Source: Poriferisodalis sp965226645 (lineage in GTDB: Bacteria; Actinomycetota; Acidimicrobiia; Acidimicrobiales; Poriferisodalaceae). From it: a stretch of 64,000 nucleotides of DNA. Location: positions 62,001 to 126,000 of the forward strand of contig CBDDDL010000001.1 of NCBI GenBank assembly GCA_965226645.1. Reading direction: 5' to 3'. The notes under the pieces are model-generated. The model was not told the origin of the DNA. It made no database searches and saw only the letters and a program-made list of their open reading frames with translations. This document shows, in pieces, positions 51,149 to 60,875 of this stretch (positions are counted from its first letter, which is position 1; each line of letters begins with the position of its first letter). Made by a program: the position numbers and the translations under genes.

Positions 51149-51359
51149 CACATTGGTCACGACTGCCTCCAACCACGTGCCTAGTCGATAAAGCTAGCTG
51201 ATCTGTCTAGCCATTAACCACACTGAGGATGTGCGCGAGATCCCACAGCAGCTGACCCACCTAGGCCATCTCGTTTTGGTGCCGCTTCTCGGTGCCGTGA
51301 GCAAGCCTGATATGCGTTGCCATACGGTCTGCGGAGATTGTCTGACGGAGATCGCTGCG

Positions 51360-53033
51360 CTAGTTCGTGGCGGCGGGGGTGGCGCCGGCCATCAGCAGAC
51401 CGATCTGCTCGCGGGTGGTCGTGACGGGATCGACCACCGCGACGACGCGTCCTTCGAACATCACTGCGACGCGGTCGCTGAGGGCCATCACCTCGTCGAG
51501 CTCGGCGGAGACCAACAGCACGCCGGTGCCTTCGTCGCGGCGCGCACGGATGCGGCGCCAGATGAACTCGATCGCGCCGATGTCGATGCCACGCGTCGGC
51601 TGGGCGGCGATGAGCAGGTCGATGTCGTCGGAGAACTCGCGGCCCACGATGAGCTTCTGCTTGTTGCCGCCCGAGAGACTGTCCGCAGGCGTGTGCACGC
51701 TTGGGGTGCGCACGTCGAACGTCGTGACGACATCTTGGGCATGGGCATCAATACGGTCGCGGCGCAGCATCCCTGCTGCCGCGAACGGGCGGCGGAAGTA
51801 ACGGTTCAGCACCGAGTTGTCCGACACCGAGTAGCTGCCGATGAGGCCGTGCTTGGCGCGGTCCTCTGGAATGTGGCCGACGCCGATAACGGCGACACGT
51901 CGTGGCCGCGCACCCGAAGTGTCCTGCCCGCTGATCGTCACGCTGCCGCCGGTGGGCTGCCGCAGTCCAGTGATGGCCTCCACCAGTTCGCGCTGACCGT
52001 TGCCTTCCACCCCGGCCACACCAACGATCTCGCCCGCTTGCACTGCCAGAGACAGCTCGTCGACGGCTCGCTGGCCGCGGTCGTCGTCGGCGCACAGGCC
52101 GCGGATGTCGAGCACGACCGGGCGTGCGTCGTCAACTGCCGCCTCAGCCAACGGCAGCGTCCCAGCAGACTCGGATTTCGGTGTCGCTGCTGGCGCCGCG
52201 ATCGGGCCGCCCACCGCGACGACTCCCGACTCGATGCGGTCGCCGCTCAGGTTGACTTCGCGGCCGACCATCATTTCGGCAAGCGCAGCCTCACTCGTCT
52301 GCGCCGGCGTAGTGGCACCGACGACACGACCGTTACGCAGCACCACGATGTCGTCGGCCGCGGCCATGACCTCGCGCAGCTTGTGGGTGATGAACACGAT
52401 GCCCACGCCGCCGACGGTCAGATCGCGCAGCACGTCGAGCAGGTGATCGGTCTCTTGGGGAGTCAACACTGCTGTCGGCTCATCAGCGATCAGCACACGT
52501 GCATCGCGGTACAGCGCTTTGAGGATCTCGACGCGCTGCTGCGCGCCCACCGGCAGGTCCTCTACCGCGGCGTCGGGGTTGACGTGCAAGCCGAATCGCT
52601 CGGACAACTCCAGCACCCGCCGCCGGGCCTGCGCGAGGTCGATCATCCCGAACCGGTGCGGCTCGGCACCCAGCACGATGTTGCGCACGACGCTCATCGG
52701 GGGCACCAGCTGGAAGTGCTGGTGCACCATGCCGACGCCTCGAGCAATGGCGTCGTGCGGGCTCGACAGCTCCACCTTCTCGTCGGCAATCACAACCTCG
52801 CCCGCGTCGGGCCGATGCAGCCCGAACAGCACGTTCACGAGCGTGCTCTTGCCCGCGCCGTTCTCGCCCAGCAGCGCCAGGATGCGGCCCGGTCGCAGCT
52901 CCACCGACACGTCGTCGTTGGCCACCACGGCACCGAAGCGTTTAGTTATCCCCCGCCCGGCCAGCAGGACCTCGGGCTCGCGCTGCGCAGCAGCGGCATC
53001 AGACCCAGGCTGCGCAGCAGATGCAGCCATCAC
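51360..53033 (-). CDS. Nucleoside-type ABC transporter ATP-binding protein
   Basis: A duplicated ATPase of 557 residues. The first cassette has GENGAGKST, VHQHFQLVPPMSV, LPVGAQQRVEILKALYRDA (signature modified) and DEPTAVLTPQE. The second lacks a standard Walker A (GVEGNGQRE) but has LSGGNKQKLIVGRE. This is the pattern of BMP-linked nucleoside or simple-sugar importers. The start overlaps the permease stop. It is the last gene of a four-gene operon. Confidence 0.88.
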   Translation of the reverse strand: MMAASAAQPGSDAAAAQREPEVLLAGRGITKRFGAVVANDDVSVELRPGRILALLGENGAGKSTLVNVLFGLHRPDAGEVVIADEKVELSSPHDAIARGVGMVHQHFQLVPPMSVVRNIVLGAEPHRFGMIDLAQARRRVLELSERFGLHVNPDAAVEDLPVGAQQRVEILKALYRDARVLIADEPTAVLTPQETDHLLDVLRDLTVGGVGIVFITHKLREVMAAADDIVVLRNGRVVGATTPAQTSEAALAEMMVGREVNLSGDRIESGVVAVGGPIAAPAATPKSESAGTLPLAEAAVDDARPVVLDIRGLCADDDRGQRAVDELSLAVQAGEIVGVAGVEGNGQRELVEAITGLRQPTGGSVTISGQDTSGARPRRVAVIGVGHIPEDRAKHGLIGSYSVSDNSVLNRYFRRPFAAAGMLRRDRIDAHAQDVVTTFDVRTPSVHTPADSLSGGNKQKLIVGREFSDDIDLLIAAQPTRGIDIGAIEFIWRRIRARRDEGTGVLLVSAELDEVMALSDRVAVMFEGRVVAVVDPVTTTREQIGLLMAGATPAATN

Positions 53034-54064
53034 CGAACCTCGTAGGGCTGACCGAGCGCGGCGGGGTCGCGCATGTGCCCGAACAGGCCCGCGGCTGCCA
53101 CCACGATGATCGTCACCACGAACGGCAGCATCCCTACGAACTGCGCCGGAATGTCGAAGGTGTCGTTCAGCTGGAACTGGTTCTGCAATGCCGTGGTGAA
53201 GCCGAAGAACAGGGCCGCGGCGTAGGCGCCCAGGGGCGTGCGGCGGCCGAAGATCATCACCGCAAGCGCCAAGAAGCCACGACCGCCCGACATGGCGCGG
53301 CTGAATGTGCCCACCGCTTCGAGCGCAAGGTACGCGCCGCCGAGACCGGCCAGCCCTCCCGCCAGGGTCACGTTCAGATACCGCAGCCGGATCACGTCGA
53401 CTCCGACGGTGGCGGCTGCGCCAGGGTGCTCACCAATGGCCGTGGTGCGCATCCCCCACACCGAACGCAGCAGCAGTACGTGCAGTACGACAACGAGCAC
53501 AAGCGCGAGGTAGGTGAGCGGCGGCCGGTTGAACAGCGCCCTGCCGACGACGGGCAGGTCGGCCAGCGGCCCGAGTTCGATCGCCTGGTACTTGAGCTGG
53601 CCGAGCGAGCGCCCGCGGTCGTAGAAGAACGACGTGAGGCCCAGCGCAGCGATGTTCAGCACGGTGCCGGCGATGATCTGGTCGGTGCGCAGGCCGATCG
53701 ACATCGCGGCCAGCATCCAGCCCATCGCGAGCCCCGCAGCCACGCCGGCCACCACGCCCGCAGCGAGCGATCCAACGACTGACGCCACCGTGAACGCCGC
53801 GAACGCCGACATCAGGAACTGCCCTTCGATCCCGATGTTGACGATTCCCGACCGCTCGCCGATCATCCCGCACATCGCTCCGAGCACCAGCAGCGTTGCC
53901 GCACGCACGGTCCCCGACAGCACAGCAGTGGTCTGCGCGCCGTTCCAGGCGTAGAAGCCCCACACGCAGACGACCACCGCGACGGCTCCCGCCACGGTCC
54001 AGATGCGCGCCGCGCTCCAGTGCCGCCGCACAGCGGCCCCCGACGGCACCGCGATCACCGTCAT
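53030..54064 (-). CDS. ABC transporter permease, nucleoside type (second)
   Basis: A permease of 344 residues with 8-10 membrane helices; ERSGIVNIGIEGQFLM near residue 70 is the hallmark of the BMP-associated branched permeases. RTTAIGEHPGAAATVGVDV is the cytoplasmic coupling segment. The start overlaps the stop of the other permease by four bases and the end overlaps the ATPase start. Confidence 0.88.
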   Translation of the reverse strand: MTVIAVPSGAAVRRHWSAARIWTVAGAVAVVVCVWGFYAWNGAQTTAVLSGTVRAATLLVLGAMCGMIGERSGIVNIGIEGQFLMSAFAAFTVASVVGSLAAGVVAGVAAGLAMGWMLAAMSIGLRTDQIIAGTVLNIAALGLTSFFYDRGRSLGQLKYQAIELGPLADLPVVGRALFNRPPLTYLALVLVVVLHVLLLRSVWGMRTTAIGEHPGAAATVGVDVIRLRYLNVTLAGGLAGLGGAYLALEAVGTFSRAMSGGRGFLALAVMIFGRRTPLGAYAAALFFGFTTALQNQFQLNDTFDIPAQFVGMLPFVVTIIVVAAAGLFGHMRDPAALGQPYEVR

Positions 54065-55194
54065 CGGCCCCAGCCAGCGCCGAGGGTGAGACGGCGATCA
54101 TCGGCGTCGCGCATCCGCAGCAGCCAGCGCACGATCATCGGCGCAGCCACGAACAGCAGGATCAGCGCCTGGATGACGTCGATGATCTCGGGCGGCACGC
54201 CCGACTCGAACTGCATCTTCGCTGCACCGGCTTCCATCACGCCCACCAGCAGTCCCGCGGGGATCACGGCGACCGGGTGGGTGCGCGCCAGCAGTGCGAT
54301 GGTGATGCCCTCGAAGCCGAGGCCCACGTTCACACCGGCTTCGAACCGCCCGTCCACACCCAGCGATTCGATCGCGCCACCGAGACCGGCCAACAGCCCC
54401 GATACCGCCATGACCGACGCCATGATCCACCCCACCGAGATGCCGGCGTACCGGGCAGCGTGCCGGTTGGCCCCGACGCTGCGCACCGCGAAGCCGTAGG
54501 TGGTGCGCTCCAGCAAGAACCAGCACGCCACTGCGGCAATCACCGCCAGCATGAAGCCAGCAGGCAGCCAGCCCCATGTGGGGATGACGGCCGAGTCGGC
54601 GACCAGCGGGGTGCGGGCAATGATGTTCGACCCTGAGTTGTCCCGCCACGGATTCGCCGCCAGCCAATCGGTGAGATTGCCGGCGACGAAGTTGAGCATG
54701 ATCGTGACGATCACCTCATGCGCTCCCGAGGTGGCCTTCAGCACGCCCGCGATCGCAGCCCACACCGCTCCAGCAGCGCCGCCGACGAGCAGCGCTAGCG
54801 GCAGGTGAATCACCAGCGGCAGCCCGTCGATGCCAAATCCGACGCCTGCTGCGAACGCGGCGCCCACCAGCAGCTGGCCCTGCCCGCCGATGTTGAACAG
54901 CCCCGCTTTGAAGGCAAACGCCACCGCCAAGCCGCCGAAGATGAGCGGCGTGGCCTTCTGCAGCGTGCGCAGCACCGCATCGCCGTCACCCAGCCCGCCG
55001 ACGGCGAGTGCGCCATAGGCACTGAGGACGGAATTGCCTTGCACGGTGATGAGCAACGCGCCCAGCACTAATCCGAGCGCGACCGACGCCACGGGCACCG
55101 CTGCCGCGCGCAGCAGCGTCGAGCGGCCCGAGCGCTCAGGCGTGTCGGTGTCAGCCTCCCCGGAGGACGCTGTGGTCACGCTCGGACTGTTCAC
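54061..55194 (-). CDS. ABC transporter permease, nucleoside type (first)
   Basis: A 377-residue permease with about ten helices. LFNIGGQGQLLVGAAFA and FAVRSVGANRHAARYAGI are the family motifs, the latter in the ATPase coupling loop. It forms the translocation pore with the second permease. The start is GTG. It is 90 bases downstream of the binding protein gene and is read in the same direction. Confidence 0.88.
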   Translation of the reverse strand: MNSPSVTTASSGEADTDTPERSGRSTLLRAAAVPVASVALGLVLGALLITVQGNSVLSAYGALAVGGLGDGDAVLRTLQKATPLIFGGLAVAFAFKAGLFNIGGQGQLLVGAAFAAGVGFGIDGLPLVIHLPLALLVGGAAGAVWAAIAGVLKATSGAHEVIVTIMLNFVAGNLTDWLAANPWRDNSGSNIIARTPLVADSAVIPTWGWLPAGFMLAVIAAVACWFLLERTTYGFAVRSVGANRHAARYAGISVGWIMASVMAVSGLLAGLGGAIESLGVDGRFEAGVNVGLGFEGITIALLARTHPVAVIPAGLLVGVMEAGAAKMQFESGVPPEIIDVIQALILLFVAAPMIVRWLLRMRDADDRRLTLGAGWGR

Positions 55195-55284
55195 CGAGGT
55201 ACGCCGGGTCGAACGGGATGGTGCGGGCTGGGTCGGACCTGAATGAGGCCCCCTCCCGCGTTGTGCTCGTCGCTCGGCGTTCGA

Positions 55285-56295
55285 TCAGGACGGCGGGTAG
55301 CCGGTGGCGATGCTGCCGTCGTTCAAGCCTGCCAAGACGTCGTCGAGCGTGGCTCGCATGTCGTCGGTGACCGTGTCGTCAAAGTCATGGAAGGGCGCCA
55401 GGCCCACGTCGCCGAGATAATTGCCGCCGGGGAACTCACCGGCCTGCGCGGCTCCGATGAGTGCAGACACACCTGGGGTGATGAGCTTCATGGCGCTCGT
55501 CACCAAGCACCCCTGAGCCTCGGGCACGGTATCCCACTGGTCGGTGTCGACGCCGACGCAGTAGGCGCCGTCTTGTGACGCAATCTCGATCAGCGCGCCG
55601 TTGCCGGTGGCACCGCCTGCACCGAAGATGATGTCGGCGCCTTGGTCAAGCGCCTGACGTGCGGTGGCAGCGCCCCAGTCCGGGTCGCCGAATGCGACGT
55701 CAAGACCGCCCGGGTGGTACGTCGAGATGGTCTCCACGTCAGGGTTGGTGTAGCGGGCACCGTTTTCCCAGCCTTCTTTGAACGCGACCACGGGCGGCAC
55801 CAGGTCGGTGCCAAGCACGGCGCCCACGATTTTCGTCTCGGTGAGCATGCCCGCCAGCGCGCCCGCCAGGAAGCCTGACTTGTCCTCAGGGAAGATCAGG
55901 CCAGCGAGATTCGGCAACGCCTCGGGCTGGAACTGATCAACACCGACAAAGAAGATGTCCGGGTTCGCCTTCGCGGCGGCGACCGTCGCGTCTCCGAGCC
56001 CGAATCCGACCGTGACGATCACATCGACGCCGTCCTCGACGAACAGGCCGATGTTGTTCTCGTAGTCCTTGGCCTCTTCGGTCTCGATGTATTTGGCCTC
56101 GGCGCCAAGAGCCGCGGCGGCTTCCTGTGCGCCTTCCCACGCGGATTGATTAAAGCTCTTGTCGTCAACTTTGCCCGTGTCGGTGACCACACCGATCTTG
56201 AAGGCATCGGAATCGTCGCTGCCGGTGCACGCCGTGGCGGCGAACAGCACCAGCACGGTGAGAAGAGTAAGCAGGCGCTTGGTGGCTCGGGTCAT
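55285..56295 (-). CDS. BMP-family nucleoside-binding lipoprotein
   Basis: A 336-residue substrate-binding lipoprotein. The lipobox is in LVLFAATACTGSDD, followed by KIGVVTDTGKVDDKSFNQSA, EDGVDVIVTVGFGLGD, IFFVGVDQFQ, and GADIIFGAGGATGNGALIEI, all PnrA/BMP hallmarks. Purine nucleosides are the usual ligands. It is the first gene of the transporter operon. Confidence 0.9.
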   Translation of the reverse strand: MTRATKRLLTLLTVLVLFAATACTGSDDSDAFKIGVVTDTGKVDDKSFNQSAWEGAQEAAAALGAEAKYIETEEAKDYENNIGLFVEDGVDVIVTVGFGLGDATVAAAKANPDIFFVGVDQFQPEALPNLAGLIFPEDKSGFLAGALAGMLTETKIVGAVLGTDLVPPVVAFKEGWENGARYTNPDVETISTYHPGGLDVAFGDPDWGAATARQALDQGADIIFGAGGATGNGALIEIASQDGAYCVGVDTDQWDTVPEAQGCLVTSAMKLITPGVSALIGAAQAGEFPGGNYLGDVGLAPFHDFDDTVTDDMRATLDDVLAGLNDGSIATGYPPS

Positions 56296-56436
56296 GTGGA
56301 CACCTCAGGGATGGAGTTTCGCGGCGACGACTGCGGTCCGCACGGGCCGGTCCGCACGGGCACGGGCGTCACGAGACGTTCACGATCTGGTCGATCTGCC
56401 CACGCTAGTGCGGATCGAAGGTGTCAACCGCCCGAA

Positions 56437-56460
56437 GAATGTGGGTCGGAATGTGGGTCG
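56437..56460. repeat. 12-bp tandem duplication before the epimerase stop
   Basis: gaatgtgggtcg is repeated back to back at 56437-56448 and 56449-56460, directly next to the stop codon of the epimerase gene. A looser repeat (ggtccgcacggg) lies about 100 bases further on toward the BMP gene. Confidence 0.8.
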
Positions 56461-56461
56461 G

Positions 56462-56863
56462 TTATTCCTGCACCAGCTCGACGAGCGTGCCCAGATTGCC
56501 CTTCGGGTGCACGAAGGCGACGGTGGTGCCACGCGAGCCCGGGCGGGGCTGTTCGTCGATCGGTCGAGCGCCGGCGGCGATCATTGCTGCCAACGCCTGC
56601 GCACAGTCATCCACCCGGTAACCGACGTGGTGGAGGCCCTCGCCTCGTCGCTCGAGGAACTTGGCAATCGGCGAGTCGGGCCGCGTGGCGGCGGTGAGTT
56701 GGATATAGCTGTCTGCCACCTTGATCAGGGCTTCTTCGACACCGTCGGACTCGACGATCTCACGGTGCGCAACCTCGGCCCCGAACGACTCGGCGTAGTA
56801 GGCGACCGCAGCATCAAGGTCGTGCACGGCGATAGCGACATGGTCGATCTCGGTCAGGATCAT
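56462..56863 (-). CDS. mce: Methylmalonyl-CoA epimerase
   Basis: A 133-residue VOC-fold epimerase: IDHVAIAVHDLDAAVAYY, the metal histidine in GEGLHHVGYRVDD, and VAFVHPKGNLGTLVELVQ with the final glutamate. It interconverts the epimers of methylmalonyl-CoA and, in some bacteria, ethylmalonyl-CoA. Its ATG overlaps the stop of the crotonyl-CoA carboxylase/reductase gene, so the two are co-translated in one pathway. Confidence 0.9.
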   Translation of the reverse strand: MILTEIDHVAIAVHDLDAAVAYYAESFGAEVAHREIVESDGVEEALIKVADSYIQLTAATRPDSPIAKFLERRGEGLHHVGYRVDDCAQALAAMIAAGARPIDEQPRPGSRGTTVAFVHPKGNLGTLVELVQE

Positions 56864-58260
56864 CGGCTCGGCTCCCGGTTGTTGGCAGCTTCGTTCGCGG
56901 CTGCGTCGGCGGCTTCGAGCGCCGCAGCGTGGCGCTGGAACAGCGTGATCTTCTCTTCGCCGATCTGGGATCGTTTTTCATGATCGGTGATGCCCTGCCC
57001 GGGTCCGGACGCCAGACACAGCACGCCGAGCTTGCCTTCGTGCAGGTTCCCGTGGACTTGCCACGCCGCAAGACCTGTCTCGTCCAGCGTGTACGTCTTG
57101 GACAGGGTCGGCTGGATGCGCCCCTGGCCGATGAGACGGTTCATCGCCCACGCCTCGGCGTAGTTGGCGAAGTGGCTCGACACGATCTGCTTGAGCCGCA
57201 TCCACAGGTGCCGGTTGTCGTACTCGATCATGTAGCCGGTGGTGGCGGCACAGGTCACGATCTTGCCGCCGCGCTTGGTCACGAACACCGATGCGCCCAT
57301 GGTGGATCGGCCAGGATGCTCGAACACGATGTCGGGATCGTCGCCGATGAGGCCCCGCACCGTCTTTCCGAGGCGGCGCCACTCGCGCTCGTCCTGGGTG
57401 TTCTCGTCAGCCCAGAAGCGGTACCTCTCGGCGCTGCGATCGATGACATGGTCGACGCCGAGCTGATTCAGCAAATCGACCTTGTCGGGCGAGCTCACGA
57501 CACCGACCGGAACACCGCCGCCGTTGAGCACGAGCTGGCAGGCATAGCCGCCGAGGCCACCCGAAGCGCCCCAGATGAGCACTGAGTCGCCCTGTTTCAT
57601 GCGGGCAGCGTTGTCGCCGACCAGCATCCGGTACGACGTCGAAGCGCACAGCGCGTTCACGGCCGCTTCTTCCCAGCTGAGATGCGTCGGCTTGGGCATG
57701 AGCTGGTTGGCCTTGACCACTGAGAGATCGGCGAGGCCGCCGAAGTTGCTCTCGAAGCCCCAGATGCGCTGATTAGAGGCCATCATCGAATCTTCGTGCG
57801 CGGCCGGGTCCTGGTCGTCGACGTAGTTGCAGTGCACGACAACCCGGTCGCCGGGACGCCAGTTGCGCACCGCTGAGCCAACCTGCAGCACCACGCCCGA
57901 CGCGTCGGAGCCGAGCACGTGGTGGTCGAGCGCGTGGCGGGCGCCCCAACGGCTCTCGCGGCCCAACCGGTCCAAGAACCCGAACGTCGGCAACGGTTCG
58001 AAGATCGAGCTCCACACGGTGTTGAAGTTGACCGAGCTGGCCATCACCGCCAGGTACACCTCGTCGGGCGCCAGCTCGGGCGTGGCTACGTCGCCGATGT
58101 GCATGGCTTCGCGAGGGTCCTTGTCGGCCGAGGCGCGGCCTTCGAACATCGTTTGCTCGTTGCGCAGTACGTGCGCCGCCCTGAAGCTCTCCGGGATCGG
58201 CATTGCCTCGAGATCGGAACCGGACGCACCGGCGGCGATGGCATCAGCGAACTGCTTCAC
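56860..58260 (-). CDS. ccr: Crotonyl-CoA carboxylase/reductase
   Basis: An NADPH-dependent enzyme that reduces and carboxylates crotonyl-CoA to ethylmalonyl-CoA, the key step of the ethylmalonyl-CoA pathway. It matches the actinobacterial type: MASSVNFNTVWSSIFEPL, HHVLGSDASGVV, NQRIWGFESNFGGLADL, LIWGASGGLGGYACQLVL, DIVFEHPGRSTMGASVFVT and SSHFANYAEAWAMNRLI. GTG 58260 aligns with the known start region; ATG 58332 gives 24 more residues. The tail is Ala-rich (AALEAADAAANEAANN). Confidence 0.92.
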   Translation of the reverse strand: MKQFADAIAAGASGSDLEAMPIPESFRAAHVLRNEQTMFEGRASADKDPREAMHIGDVATPELAPDEVYLAVMASSVNFNTVWSSIFEPLPTFGFLDRLGRESRWGARHALDHHVLGSDASGVVLQVGSAVRNWRPGDRVVVHCNYVDDQDPAAHEDSMMASNQRIWGFESNFGGLADLSVVKANQLMPKPTHLSWEEAAVNALCASTSYRMLVGDNAARMKQGDSVLIWGASGGLGGYACQLVLNGGGVPVGVVSSPDKVDLLNQLGVDHVIDRSAERYRFWADENTQDEREWRRLGKTVRGLIGDDPDIVFEHPGRSTMGASVFVTKRGGKIVTCAATTGYMIEYDNRHLWMRLKQIVSSHFANYAEAWAMNRLIGQGRIQPTLSKTYTLDETGLAAWQVHGNLHEGKLGVLCLASGPGQGITDHEKRSQIGEEKITLFQRHAAALEAADAAANEAANNREPSR

Positions 58261-58498
58261 GAGCCCGAACGCTAACGGTGCTTCATCTGACCAATGACCA
58301 CGAAGATGCAGCGAACCGCCGACTCCCGACATCGTCGGGACCGGCGATCCTGGCTGGCTCGAACGCCGGGGTCGCCGGGCGGCCCAATCACCGGCAGCGG
58401 CACCGGCACCGACAAGGTCCGTTTCGTACACTCGCGCAGCACACAGCAGCGGGGCACGCCGGGGTGGCGGCACTGCGAGCCGGATCGAGGGGGCTGCA

Positions 58499-59680
58499 AT
58501 GGCTGGTTCGATGATCGTGGGAGGGGCTCGGACGCCCATCGGAAAATTCAACGGAGGGCTGGCCGGCATGACCGGCGCCCAGCTCGGCGGCGTGGCCATC
58601 AGCGGCGCACTCGACCGCGCAGGCGTCGGGGCTGACACAGTCGACTACGTCGTGATGGGCCAGGTGCTCCAGGCCGGCCAGGGTCAGATCACCGCCCGCC
58701 AGGCCGCGACGCTGGCCGGCATCTCGATGGAGGTGCCCGCCATCACCATCAACAAGGTGTGCCTGTCGGGCCTCAATGCGATCTACATGGCCGACCAGAT
58801 GATCGCGGCGGGCGACGCCGACGTCGTGGTCGCCGGTGGCATGGAGTCGATGACCAATGCGCCCTACCTGCTGCCCGACGGCCGCAACGGGATGCGCATG
58901 GGACCGGGCACGGTGCTTGACGCGATGGTCCACGACGGGCTGTGGTGCGCGTTCGACGGCGGCCACATGGGCGACGGCACCGAGCGTGACGCCTCCGCGG
59001 CGGGCATTTCGCGAAGCGTGATGGATGCCTACTCGGCGCAGTCACACGAGCGTGCCGCATCGGCTCAGAAAGAGGGCCGCTTCGACGACGAGCTCGTTGA
59101 GGTGAGCATTCCTCAACGCCGCGGCGAGCCGCTGCTGGTGCTCGAAGACGAAGGCGTACGGCCCGGCACGACACCCGAGAGCCTCGGCGGCCTGCGACCG
59201 GCGTTCGCGGCCGACGGTGCCGTCACGGCAGGCAACGCTTCGCAGATCTCCGACGGCGGTTGCGCGGTCATCGTCATGTCGCCCGATGCGGCCGCCGAGC
59301 ACGGTGTCGAGCCGCTGGCCGAAGTTGTCTCCTACGGCATGGTTGCCGGACCTGATACCTGCCTGCTGCGCCAGCCGGCCAACGCAATCCGCCGGGCCCT
59401 GCAGCGCACCGATCTGGAGATCGGCGACCTGTCGCTCTTCGAGCTCAACGAGGCTTTTGCCGCGGTGGCAGTGGCCTCTACTGCAGACTTGGGCGTCTCG
59501 CGCGAGATCGTCAACCCGAACGGCGGCGCGGTGGCCCTCGGCCATCCGATCGGCATGTCGGGTGCACGCTTGGCACTCACACTGATCCACGAACTCCGTC
59601 GCCGCGGCGGCGGTGCAGGCGCTGCGGCACTGTGTGGCGGTGGGGGCCAAGGCGACGCTCTCATCCTGCGAGTTGCCTGA
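58499..59680 (+). CDS. phaA: Acetyl-CoA C-acetyltransferase (thiolase)
   Basis: A 393-residue biosynthetic-type thiolase with nucleophile Cys88 (INKVCLSGLNA), GGMESMTNAPYLL, NEAFAAVAV, GGAVALGHPIGMSGARL and the second cysteine in ALCGGGGQGDA. It condenses two acetyl-CoA, feeding acetoacetyl-CoA to the crotonyl-CoA branch, which fits the divergent ccr gene 238 bases away. Specificity for longer chains cannot be excluded, so the symbol is tentative. Confidence 0.88.
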   Translation: MAGSMIVGGARTPIGKFNGGLAGMTGAQLGGVAISGALDRAGVGADTVDYVVMGQVLQAGQGQITARQAATLAGISMEVPAITINKVCLSGLNAIYMADQMIAAGDADVVVAGGMESMTNAPYLLPDGRNGMRMGPGTVLDAMVHDGLWCAFDGGHMGDGTERDASAAGISRSVMDAYSAQSHERAASAQKEGRFDDELVEVSIPQRRGEPLLVLEDEGVRPGTTPESLGGLRPAFAADGAVTAGNASQISDGGCAVIVMSPDAAAEHGVEPLAEVVSYGMVAGPDTCLLRQPANAIRRALQRTDLEIGDLSLFELNEAFAAVAVASTADLGVSREIVNPNGGAVALGHPIGMSGARLALTLIHELRRRGGGAGAAALCGGGGQGDALILRVA

Positions 59681-59706
59681 GCTGCACTCACAACGCAGAG
59701 ACCGGC

Positions 59707-60147
59707 TCAGGCGGCCCAAGCGCGCGGCAACACCTCCGTCGCGACCGGCAGCGGCCACAAGGCCGCGGAGACCGCATCGTTGACCGCCTGCGCGTCCGCT
59801 GGCGGAACCTCCAGGTAGATCCGACTTGCGCCCAGCTGCTCAGTGAGCCGGGCGAATGGCGCCGCATCGGCGACGATGGCACCGACAACCGCGGGCGGCG
59901 CAGAGGCAATCGCCAGCAGGGCTCCACAAGGATCGACAAAGACCGCCGCGACGCCGCCGGAAGCTGCACCAGCGCTCAGGCACAACGCACGGGCGTGACA
60001 CGGGCCGGCGACCAGCACCCGGTCGTCGGGCGAGGGCCGGAACACCGCCACAGGCAAGTCCAGCGCCGTCGGGACGTCGGCTGGCGGCACCGCCGCAGGC
60101 TCGCTGTGGGATCGGTGAGCATCGAATTCGGATTCGAAGGCAGCCAT
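59707..60147 (-). CDS. Uncharacterised 146-residue protein
   Basis: No family was recognised. The protein is Ala/Val/Pro-rich with an acidic N-terminus (MAAFESEFDAHRSHSEPAAV) and alternating hydrophobic strands (DRVLVAGPCHARALCLSAGA, then GVAAVFVDPCGALLAI) that suggest a small alpha/beta fold. It ends in APFARLTEQLGASRIYLEVP and further. It lies downstream of recR on the same strand and may be the last gene of a dnaX-recR unit. Confidence 0.55.
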   Translation of the reverse strand: MAAFESEFDAHRSHSEPAAVPPADVPTALDLPVAVFRPSPDDRVLVAGPCHARALCLSAGAASGGVAAVFVDPCGALLAIASAPPAVVGAIVADAAPFARLTEQLGASRIYLEVPPADAQAVNDAVSAALWPLPVATEVLPRAWAA

Positions 60148-60225
60148 GACACTCCTCGTCAGTGCAGGCCGCCCGGGAAGTGCCAACCGGACCGTAGGTC
60201 GAACGCTCAGCGAAGCACCAGCGAA

Positions 60226-60822
60226 TTATGGGGTGAGCGTGCGGCGGTTTCGGAGGGCTCGTTCGAGGGTGAGCTCGTCGGCGTATTCGAGGTCGCCTCC
60301 GACGGGGAGACCGCTGGCGAGGCGGGACACCTGCACGCCGAGCGGTTCGAGCTGGCGAGCCAGATACATCGCCGTGGTGTCGCCCTCGATGTTGGGGTTG
60401 GTGCACACAATCAGCTCAGTTACCGATTCGCTGTCGAGGCGGGCAAGCAGCTCGCGGATCCGCAGCTGCTCTGGTCCGATGCCCTCCATCGGATTCAGCG
60501 CGCCGCCCAGGATGTGGTAGCGACCCCGGAAGCCCGCCTTCTCCATGGCCACGACATCGCGTGGCTCCTCCACCACGCACAACATGCCGTTGCGTCGGGC
60601 GTCATCGCAGCAGAACCCGCATGGATCGGACTCAGTGAGGTTCCAGCACTGGCTGCAAAATCCGACCCGGTCCTTCGCGGCGGTGATCGAAGCCGCCAGC
60701 TTGTGCGCGTCGGCGGCAGGCTGCTTCAGCAACCAGAACGCGATGCGCTGCGCGCTCTTGGGCCCGACACCGGGCAAACGGCTGAGCTCATCGATGAGGT
60801 CTTCGACCGCGTCGTCGTACAC
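60226..60822 (-). CDS. recR: Recombination mediator protein RecR
   Basis: A 198-residue protein of the RecFOR pathway that helps load RecA at gapped DNA. The helix-hairpin-helix LSRLPGVGPKSAQRIAFWLL (cited in part), the four-cysteine zinc site CSQCWNLTESDPCGFC, and the Toprim core (CVVEEPRDVVAMEKAG and YHILGGALNPMEGI) are present. It follows dnaX by 53 bases, the classic bacterial order. Confidence 0.95.
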   Translation of the reverse strand: MYDDAVEDLIDELSRLPGVGPKSAQRIAFWLLKQPAADAHKLAASITAAKDRVGFCSQCWNLTESDPCGFCCDDARRNGMLCVVEEPRDVVAMEKAGFRGRYHILGGALNPMEGIGPEQLRIRELLARLDSESVTELIVCTNPNIEGDTTAMYLARQLEPLGVQVSRLASGLPVGGDLEYADELTLERALRNRRTLTP

Positions 60823-60875
60823 GTCAGTCCTCGCTGGGGGACCCCTTCATGGGTCTCCGCTGTCGGACAAGGCTC

